Positions 7,711 through 12,894 of a DNA stretch of 12,894 bases are shown one piece after another. Made by a program: the position numbers and the translations under genes. Positions within the stretch are counted from its first letter, which is position 1. The number at the start of each line of letters is the position of its first letter. Below the pieces are notes generated by a model. The model was given only the letters and a program-made list of their open reading frames with translations. It was not told where the DNA came from and did no database searches. The stretch is from Proteobacteria bacterium UBA7821 (lineage in GTDB: Bacteria > Pseudomonadota > Gammaproteobacteria > Comchoanobacterales > Comchoanobacteraceae), in NCBI GenBank assembly GCA_002480165.1, contig DLBP01000045.1, positions 1-12,894 of the forward strand. Direction: 5' to 3'.

Positions 7711-8220
7711 CTAGCATTTTTTGTAGGCGCTGTATATTTCTTTTGCGTACTGGCTATTGGTGCTGGTCCAGATAGAATAGGCCTCATGTTGGTCAAAGAG
7801 AGGTTTGTCTTTTTTTTCAGCAGCGATAAATAGCAAAATGTCGACTAACTTAATAAAATCATGGGATATCTGTTGATATAAAATATCATGTTCCCTAACG
7901 TACAGTGTGTGGTAGGCTGTACTGCCCATATGGCACGTGAGGGGAATGGCTGTGGCCATATTTTTACTATTTTGAGGAAATAAGCCAGCACTGACTAGGC
8001 ATGAGTCGGCCAGTGTTTTAATGTCGATTGATTGAGATTGCTGATGGTTGACCCATTGGATGATCTCTGGGGTTCGTAGAGAGACGGCTGTGTGGTAGTT
8101 TTCAAGCGTTGTCGTTAAGTAAGTCAGTAGCAGTCCGCCGACAGGCTCCTCTAATAATAAGTTGGCGCGCTGAGTGATGTTTTGCCATATGCAATGTGAA
8201 TGTGTAATAATTTTATTCAT
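7711..8220 (-). CDS. Uncharacterised cytosolic protein, 169 aa
   Basis: I cannot assign a function. The protein has no signal peptide or membrane segment and appears mostly helical. A central stretch, DSCLVSAGLFP (residues 72-82) followed by MGSTAY (98-103), resembles from memory an uncharacterised gammaproteobacterial family with a GDxCLxxAGLFP...MGxxAY pattern; this was not verified. The C-terminus, DILLFIAAEKKDKPLFDQ then AYSIWTSTNSQYAKEIY, fits the same family. The ATG at 8220 lacks a good ribosome-binding site: the nearest GGGAG is about 19 nt away, and a TAG lies four codons upstream in frame, so the 5' end cannot be much longer. It is divergent from icmW and precedes map by 27 nt. In Legionella, icmV-dotA is divergent to icmW, but this product lacks the membrane segments expected of IcmV. 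Confidence 0.8.
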   Translation of the reverse strand: MNKIITHSHCIWQNITQRANLLLEEPVGGLLLTYLTTTLENYHTAVSLRTPEIIQWVNHQQSQSIDIKTLADSCLVSAGLFPQNSKNMATAIPLTCHMGSTAYHTLYVREHDILYQQISHDFIKLVDILLFIAAEKKDKPLFDQHEAYSIWTSTNSQYAKEIYSAYKKC

Positions 8221-8247
8221 ACAACTAATCTATTTAATTCTCCCTTT

Positions 8248-8276
8248 ATTATAACCTATTTTCATTAGTTTTGCAA
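8248..8276 (-). promoter_or_regulatory. Candidate sigma70 promoter for the minus-strand gene pair
   Basis: Reading the minus strand, a -35-like TTGCAA (complement of 8271-8276) is separated by exactly 17 nt from a perfect -10 TATAAT (complement of 8248-8253). Transcription would start near 8241, about 20 nt before the ATG at 8220, and would drive the 169-aa gene and map. The -35 box lies within the palindrome at 8272-8284, so a bound protein there could block this promoter. Confidence 0.6.
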
Positions 8277-8284
8277 AATTTGCA
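8272..8284. repeat. Palindrome in the divergent promoter region
   Basis: TGCAAA (8272-8277) and TTTGCA (8279-8284) form a perfect 6-bp inverted repeat around one A. The overlapping TTTTGCAAAA (8269-8278) is itself a 10-bp palindrome. CATTAG also occurs twice, at 8263-8268 and 8283-8288, 20 bp apart on the same face of the helix. The site covers the -35 of the leftward promoter and ends 7 nt before the -35 of the icmW promoter, a position suited to coordinated control. It does not match the Legionella PmrA or CpxR box patterns I know. Confidence 0.45.
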
Positions 8285-8291
8285 TTAGAGG

Positions 8292-8320
8292 GTGACATGA
8301 ATTTTCTCTTTTAGTATAAT
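8292..8320 (+). promoter_or_regulatory. Strong sigma70-type promoter for the icmW operon
   Basis: GTGACA (8292-8297, 5/6 match to TTGACA) and a perfect TATAAT (8315-8320) are separated by exactly 17 nt. The expected start of transcription is about 8326-8328. That falls at the beginning of the Shine-Dalgarno sequence, giving an unusually short leader of about 12-14 nt before the preferred icmW start. Confidence 0.75.
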
Positions 8321-8325
8321 AAGTC

Positions 8326-8333
8326 AAGGGGAG
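8326..8333 (+). promoter_or_regulatory. Ribosome-binding site that decides the icmW start
   Basis: AAGGGGAG directly abuts the first in-frame ATG (8334), which is too close for initiation, but sits 6 nt before the next ATG (8340). This spacing, and the match of the resulting MPVFNREEA to the N-terminus I recall for Legionella IcmW, favour 8340. Confidence 0.7.
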
Positions 8334-8339
8334 ATGTTT

Positions 8340-8780
8340 ATGCCGGTATTTAATCGAGAAGAAGCACATGATTTTTGGAAAGATTTTGATGATCCAACCG
8401 TTTACAGTGTTATCTGTGTTATGGAGGCGTCCGAAAATTGGGCTCTAGATAACGACCAGAGTGTGATATTGAAACTAACCGAGCTGGGTTATGCGATGGA
8501 TAAGATGGAAGACGTGTCAGAGGCCTTTCAAAAACAATTATTACCCCTTTTATCACAGATAAGCATTAGCGTTAAGTTGTATATTATGTACTCACTGGAT
8601 ATGATCAAAATGCGGTCTGCTGAAAAGTTAATTATCTTAGCTGAGTCTAATCCAGATTTGCCTGGGGCCAGTAGATTTTTGGACAGGAACTTGGTCTTTG
8701 AACGACTGCGCTTATTGAGTCGTTTACTGAGCAAGGATCGACTCGAGACAGTCAAAGAGGTTATCAGTGAAGGCAGATGA
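8340..8780 (+). CDS. icmW: Dot/Icm type IVB secretion adaptor IcmW
   Basis: IcmW is a small acidic cytosolic protein that pairs with IcmS and binds the DotL coupling ATPase, forming the adaptor that recruits effectors to the Dot/Icm channel. The 146-aa product (Legionella IcmW is 151 aa) matches the family at both ends. Near the N-terminus there is W13, then D18-P19-x-V21-Y22 leading to VICVMEASENWALD (residues 24-37). Near the C-terminus, FLDRNLVFERLRLLSRLL (113-130) closely mirrors FLKRNIVFERLRLLSRV as remembered from Legionella. No signal peptide is present. The start at 8340 is chosen on ribosome-binding-site spacing; an ATG at 8334 would add two residues. It is first in a rightward operon with its own strong promoter, and its 3' end overlaps the next gene by 14 nt. 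Confidence 0.9.
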   Translation: MPVFNREEAHDFWKDFDDPTVYSVICVMEASENWALDNDQSVILKLTELGYAMDKMEDVSEAFQKQLLPLLSQISISVKLYIMYSLDMIKMRSAEKLIILAESNPDLPGASRFLDRNLVFERLRLLSRLLSKDRLETVKEVISEGR

Positions 8781-9168
8781 ATTAATTGTATTTTGGGCTT
8801 GTTCTCTAGTCTATGTACTCTCAGCGCTTGCGTATGGAGATTTAGCTGATTGTGATAGTAGCACACATGTAATGAGCGACATTGAGCGTAAGGTATGCCA
8901 AAAGCGTGAAGATTTTTCGACAAGATTACAGGCACAATTTAAATCATTTCAAATGCCAAATACATCCAATTATTCTAATCATGCTCAGCAAGGCCTTCAG
9001 AAACAAGTTGACAAAAATGATTTTTTTTCTAGAGATAACACTGGGATAGTGCGTGCTTTTAAACCGCTGAAACAGCCAGTTGAAATGTCGCAGCCTGCAA
9101 CCGAGCATAATACACAAGCAGTTTCAGAGCCAGAGCGAATAACCTACCCAATAATGAACTTTTTTTAA
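8767..9168 (+). CDS. Small secreted protein between icmW and icmX, unrecognised
   Basis: I do not recognise this 133-aa product. The GTG start at 8767 lies within icmW and follows AGAGG (8756-8760) by 6 nt. It gives a good signal peptide, hydrophobic LIVFWACSLVYVLSALA with cleavage likely after Ala22. The mature protein is about 110 residues. It has a Cys pair (Cys29 and Cys44, spaced like a small disulphide loop), a charged helical stretch to about residue 56, and then an Asn/Gln/Pro-rich, probably disordered tail ending YPIMNFF. Cys12 is inside the hydrophobic core and there is no convincing lipobox, so a lipoprotein is unlikely. The 14-nt overlap with icmW and 12-nt gap to the icmX-like gene imply co-expression, and a periplasmic role with the secretion apparatus is an inference from context only. 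Confidence 0.75.
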   Translation: MKADELIVFWACSLVYVLSALAYGDLADCDSSTHVMSDIERKVCQKREDFSTRLQAQFKSFQMPNTSNYSNHAQQGLQKQVDKNDFFSRDNTGIVRAFKPLKQPVEMSQPATEHNTQAVSEPERITYPIMNFF

Positions 9169-9180
9169 CTCGGAGTATGG

Positions 9181-11559
9181 ATGAAAACAGTCAGAAGTTA
9201 TGTTAGCCATTTAGCGTTATTCTCGATTATTTTAGTCCTAGCAACAGATCGCATTCTTGCTACCTCTTTTTTCACTGCTTCGACTGACACTGACATAACC
9301 AGTTCTGATGTGTCTACTGAGACCACTGCAACTGATACCTCATCATCTGAATCGTTTTTTGTAGCCGCTGCTAGCACATTAGATACCGACCCAGATTCGG
9401 TGAGTTTACTCGGTGATCAGGCGACTGCCTTATCGCAACCCCTCAGTATACCTAGCAATTCTGATATGCTCTTGTCTGCTCTAGGGGAAATGTCCAACAG
9501 TCAATTTAATCTACCCGCTTTTATAAAAGCCTGGGCTGATAATTTTGTCTACACGTTGGATCAACAATACACTGCGGTAGTTGATAGGCTTAAGGCTGGT
9601 GTGATGCTAACCTCGGGTTACCCAACTGATAACACGCTTGTCTGGAAGTCGTACACCACCGGTTTAGCCCAAGATAAAAGTATTTCCTTTTTAAGTAGTG
9701 GGGCGCCAATTTTAGAGACCGTGACACAAGCTCAAAAAACCGTTCAAAGGAAAAGTCAACCATTGGCAAGTGCCAAGACTTTCATCGCAAACTTGTGGCT
9801 CAAAGGGATTTTATTCCCAGCAGTTAGTCCAGTTGAAAAAATGGAAGGCTACAGCTTGGCAGACCCAGAACAAAATGCCAAGTGTTTCATGAAAGCATTG
9901 ATAGAGATTCATCATACCACAGATACTGAGTTGATATACCCATCACAAGATTTTAGTCTCAGTCGCTTCTCAGGGGTTGATTGTGATGTATACGGTAGTG
10001 GTTCTTTTAGTGATACAGTTAACCGATTTAGTGATATAGAGATTGATACATTACTTGGCGGTATATCTAATGGCATTTACTTCGATCTGAATAGTTTTTC
10101 AGACAATACATCCAGGATGCCTGATGTCTTTAAGTTGTACATGTCTGCTTCTTACTTAAAACCAATGTATGAAGTTTGTATTAGCGTACTGAAGCAGTTA
10201 ATTGACTCTGATAAGGATGGCACTGCAACCAATTTGAATGTTTTGTGTGAGGAGAATCTCATCGATGGGCCCTGCAGACAGTGTGGCTCAAGCTCGAGCT
10301 TCATAAAAATGTATAATTCAGGTATCAGTATTTTAACCGGTACAGACGGTTATATGACAAAGCTTCTAAACAATACCAATGATATTGACATTGCTTTTGA
10401 TAAGTTCGGCGATTCACGGACTATTATTAGCGATGTTGAAGCGCCACTTGATACGGACTCACCATTGATTATGAAAAAAAATGTCCAATCCAATGAAGAT
10501 GGTTCTATGCCCTTGTCTCAAGATTTTTCTGCCATGATGTCATTTGCCAGTAATATGGTAGCAGATCTTGAGTCATTACAAGAAGAAATGCTACCAAACT
10601 TAGTCCAACAAATCGGCCCAAAAATAGTCGATTATGAGAATAAAGTGCCATTTTTATCACTGGATAATTTATTTGCACAAGACCATTTATTTGAGATTGA
10701 TGACATGAATCATCAGTTAAGCTGTGTGGGTCTTGATTGGGATAATATCACAGAAAATGCTTACACGCCGATATCGAACAAAATAAATGAAGCAACGATA
10801 TTTCTATCTAACTTAAGTGGGGATTCTGCATGGTCCTATAGCATCGACTCGCCTGCAGCGCCGCTCAATTTCACCAGTAACACAACGATCGTAAACAGCC
10901 CACAGCCTTGGCCAAGTGAGTGGTCTTCACAGACCTCTTTTCTATCCAATTGCGACTCGGGTAATCCTCAGTTTTGTCTTGCATGGGCTGATAATCACTC
11001 CGGTAGCAGTGCTAGCGGTCAGCTCACTAATAGCACAGTCTCATCAATGAGAACCAAACTGCGTACATCGATTGTTAGTCAAGAGCAATCCGTCGCGTTA
11101 GTTAGTCTACTGCTGAATAAGTCAATCATGTCAACATCGCTCTATAGAGAATTGATCGATCGCAGCTTAAATCTTCACCCAAGAGTGGCCAATAGTAGTG
11201 AAGTCCAGAAATATTGTTCACCTAAAATGGCAAAAAGAGCTGCTGCTCAGTGGCGATTGGAGAGTACCTATACCGATGGCGACAATAATCAAACATCGTG
11301 GGTCGAGGAACTGTGGCTATCAGACCCTGCAACAGTACTCAGACACATTGCTGTCATGTTGGCAGAAATGAATCTGAAAGCCTACGAGCTGAATGAATCC
11401 ATCAGTAATATAGACGTAGCAGCATCATCTGCCAAACTGAGTAGTGTCCAGTCGGACATGGTCCGATACGCTGAGAATGTAGCCGGTTTATCGGGCAATG
11501 TTGTGAAATATGATGCAGGTCGTGTCGTTGACAATGACACATCTGGAGGCGCCAATTAA
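9181..11559 (+). CDS. icmX: IcmX-like exported Dot/Icm secretion protein, long form
   Basis: IcmX is a periplasmic Dot/Icm component needed for effector translocation. This 792-aa product has an N-terminal signal peptide (about 1-27) and then a Ser/Thr/Asp-rich, probably disordered segment (about 28-95). Next is FIKAWADNFVYTLDQQ (near 113), a cysteine-bearing middle with Cys235, 268, 333, 356, 365 and 368 (the last two in GPCRQC), and a C-terminal region near 700-760. That region has an AAAQWRL and W-x-E-E-L-W-L-S-D-P-A-T-V segment followed by MLAEMNLKAYELNESI. The C-terminal pattern (ATWRL...W...AS-ATV...LLAEINYQ) is what I remember of Legionella IcmX. Placement after icmW agrees with the Legionella icmW-icmX order. 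At 792 aa it is far longer than Legionella IcmX (about 466). CGGAG (9171-9175) lies 5 nt before the ATG. No membrane segments are seen beyond the signal peptide. Confidence 0.75.
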   Translation: MKTVRSYVSHLALFSIILVLATDRILATSFFTASTDTDITSSDVSTETTATDTSSSESFFVAAASTLDTDPDSVSLLGDQATALSQPLSIPSNSDMLLSALGEMSNSQFNLPAFIKAWADNFVYTLDQQYTAVVDRLKAGVMLTSGYPTDNTLVWKSYTTGLAQDKSISFLSSGAPILETVTQAQKTVQRKSQPLASAKTFIANLWLKGILFPAVSPVEKMEGYSLADPEQNAKCFMKALIEIHHTTDTELIYPSQDFSLSRFSGVDCDVYGSGSFSDTVNRFSDIEIDTLLGGISNGIYFDLNSFSDNTSRMPDVFKLYMSASYLKPMYEVCISVLKQLIDSDKDGTATNLNVLCEENLIDGPCRQCGSSSSFIKMYNSGISILTGTDGYMTKLLNNTNDIDIAFDKFGDSRTIISDVEAPLDTDSPLIMKKNVQSNEDGSMPLSQDFSAMMSFASNMVADLESLQEEMLPNLVQQIGPKIVDYENKVPFLSLDNLFAQDHLFEIDDMNHQLSCVGLDWDNITENAYTPISNKINEATIFLSNLSGDSAWSYSIDSPAAPLNFTSNTTIVNSPQPWPSEWSSQTSFLSNCDSGNPQFCLAWADNHSGSSASGQLTNSTVSSMRTKLRTSIVSQEQSVALVSLLLNKSIMSTSLYRELIDRSLNLHPRVANSSEVQKYCSPKMAKRAAAQWRLESTYTDGDNNQTSWVEELWLSDPATVLRHIAVMLAEMNLKAYELNESISNIDVAASSAKLSSVQSDMVRYAENVAGLSGNVVKYDAGRVVDNDTSGGAN

Positions 11560-12894
11560 TGGCCCCCTGGCGTAAAACAGCATTCGTATGGTTATGTCTT
11601 TTAAACAGTGTGTCAGCTGTCAATGATTCACAAGACGTAACCACATTGATAAAAAGCTGGGCGGATAATTTTGTCTACGTCATGGATAATGCTTTATTCG
11701 CTGCGGCTGATGTCAGTAAAAGCTTATCTGTCCTGCCCAATGAAATTGATCCCAATGTTACTAAGACGGTTACGATTAACGATCAAGAGTCTGACAGGAG
11801 TAATCGCTCATTTAATGCTTTAGTCGCTGAGTTTTCACAAGAACAACTCCGGCAAGCTCAACTCAGCGGTAGAATTGATTATCGATTCCCAGAAGATGCC
11901 CAAGAGGTAGAAGTCAATAATATTAACGCATTTTCAACCTCACCTTATTTTCTTATTCCTTTCTGGATGCGAGCAATCACTTATCCAGCTGTTGACCCAC
12001 TGCCTGATTCAGAGGGTAGGCATGGCATCGCTGACCCTGTTAACAACCTCAACTGTTTTCTGTTTTATCTGTCTAAAAAAAATGATGATGAGAGTATGGA
12101 ATCACTCGATTATAACTGTAACGGTAGTACTAACTATATTGGCTACAATGAAAATGACTGGATGACTATGGATACCGTATATCGGTTTGATGTCAGTACG
12201 TTAGATATGATTACGTCAGGTATGGCTAACGGTATTATGATTAAACCTGAGTATATAACAGATAACTTAAGACACATTTTACGATTTTATATGGCGATTG
12301 ACTATTACAAAAGTCTACTGGATACTTGTCGTCGGTTTATTGACTACAAAATCATCAAGGGTCGCAGTGCCCAATGTAGTGACAATGCAAAAGGTCCTTG
12401 TAATCTTTGTTTAAATCGACAAAACTTAATGTCTTACAATAACCAAGTCATTAGCAGCATGCTCATATTGTTTGATCGCATCCAGGCCAATGAAACGCTG
12501 GGCCGAAATGGGAGTTCAATTCGGATCAGTGGTGGCAATATTGAAGTCGGTGGGCTTCAAAAATTAAAGATCGTGACACAATGTGTGGATCCATCGATTG
12601 TTCCAAGCCCATCAGACGATGTTTTATCAGAAAATTATGACAGGCTTAATGAGGCCTTGTCGACGATACAAAGAGAGTTACTTTACGCATTGAACAGCCA
12701 TTTTGCTGATTACTTAACCAATAATAGTTCAACCTTTATGACAGCACAGAGAGCTTTGGCCGATGATAATCTCGTCACGATGCCTGCCCCTAATCAAGTG
12801 GTTTATAAATGCATTGATCCAGCCAATCCCCTGATACAAAAAACGGTCATTGGTCTGAATAATGATACGCTTGGGTCTGGGGATTCTGTGAATA
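11559..12894 (+). CDS. Second IcmX-like exported protein, partial (3' end beyond window)
   Basis: An open frame of 445 codons runs to the window edge without a stop. The ATG shares its A with the preceding stop (TAATG), and GGAGG (11545-11549) lies 9 nt upstream. The product starts with a signal peptide cleaved near SVSA/VN (after residue 20). It is a diverged paralogue of the preceding gene. LIKSWADNFVYVMD matches FIKAWADNFVYTLD, and FWMRAITYPAVDPL matches LWLKGILFPAVSPV. NLNCF matches NAKCF, and GPCNLC matches GPCRQC. Cys166, 187, 257, 273, 281 and 284 correspond in order to the six cysteines of the upstream protein. It lacks the Ser/Thr-rich segment after the signal peptide. The IcmX-type C-terminal region would lie beyond the window, so the icmX assignment rests on paralogy. 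Confidence 0.8.
   Translation, partial: MAPWRKTAFVWLCLLNSVSAVNDSQDVTTLIKSWADNFVYVMDNALFAAADVSKSLSVLPNEIDPNVTKTVTINDQESDRSNRSFNALVAEFSQEQLRQAQLSGRIDYRFPEDAQEVEVNNINAFSTSPYFLIPFWMRAITYPAVDPLPDSEGRHGIADPVNNLNCFLFYLSKKNDDESMESLDYNCNGSTNYIGYNENDWMTMDTVYRFDVSTLDMITSGMANGIMIKPEYITDNLRHILRFYMAIDYYKSLLDTCRRFIDYKIIKGRSAQCSDNAKGPCNLCLNRQNLMSYNNQVISSMLILFDRIQANETLGRNGSSIRISGGNIEVGGLQKLKIVTQCVDPSIVPSPSDDVLSENYDRLNEALSTIQRELLYALNSHFADYLTNNSSTFMTAQRALADDNLVTMPAPNQVVYKCIDPANPLIQKTVIGLNNDTLGSGDSVN

Noticed and set aside
7711..8220. IcmV or IcmS as identity of the 169-aa minus-strand protein
   Set aside because: It lacks the membrane segments expected of IcmV, and its resemblance to IcmS is limited to a few residues around AGLFP, which better fits an uncharacterised family.
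8221..8333. PmrA or CpxR regulatory box controlling icmW, as in Legionella
   Set aside because: No pair of cTTAA half-sites or GTAAA repeats with the right spacing is visible.
8777..8785. ATG overlapping the icmW stop (ATGA) as start of the next gene
   Set aside because: This frame hits TAA after two codons; the GTG at 8767 gives the signal peptide and full open frame.
9177..9180. ATG at 9177 as the icmX-like start
   Set aside because: It is out of frame with the long product; ATG 9181 has suitable spacing to CGGAG at 9171-9175.

Overview
The window is gene-dense, moderately AT-rich by eye, and gammaproteobacterial in character. Its left half is the conserved envelope cluster uppS-cdsA-bamA-skp-lpxD-fabZ-lpxA. 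Its right half carries genes I recognise as components of a Dot/Icm type IVB secretion system: icmW, followed by two tandem icmX-like genes. That pairing points to the Legionellales or a close relative, meaning a host-associated or protist-associated bacterium. I cannot name a genus. All family assignments come from reading translated sequence against remembered family motifs; no search was run.

Layout. Positions 12-3896 (+) hold uppS, cdsA and bamA, tightly packed with overlaps or a 1-nt gap. The dxr and rseP genes that often lie between cdsA and bamA are absent. A 181-nt spacer (3897-4077) carries a candidate promoter and an inverted repeat. Then come skp (GTG start), lpxD, fabZ and lpxA, at 0-nt spacing or overlapping, ending at 6869; lpxB does not follow. 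On the minus strand, map (7683 to 6847) converges on lpxA with a 23-nt 3' overlap. It is preceded by an uncharacterised 169-aa gene (8220 to 7711), and the two look like one operon. A 119-nt divergent intergenic region (8221-8339) has a sigma70-type promoter for each direction and a small palindrome. On the plus strand follow icmW (8340-8780), an unrecognised small secreted protein (8767-9168), an unusually long icmX-like gene (9181-11559) and a second icmX-like gene that runs off the window (11559-12894). These four are spaced at -14, +12 and -1 nt, so they are probably one transcript.

How the genes work together. The left block makes and assembles the outer membrane: undecaprenyl carrier lipid (UppS), CDP-diacylglycerol (CdsA), barrel insertion (BamA with the Skp chaperone), and the first acylations of lipid A with the hydroxyacyl-ACP dehydratase (LpxA, LpxD, FabZ). 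The right block belongs to effector export. IcmW is a cytosolic adaptor of the type IV coupling complex, and IcmX proteins are exported periplasmic components. The most notable features are the tandem, divergent icmX paralogues sharing six ordered cysteines including a GPCxxC motif, and the small secreted protein placed between icmW and icmX.
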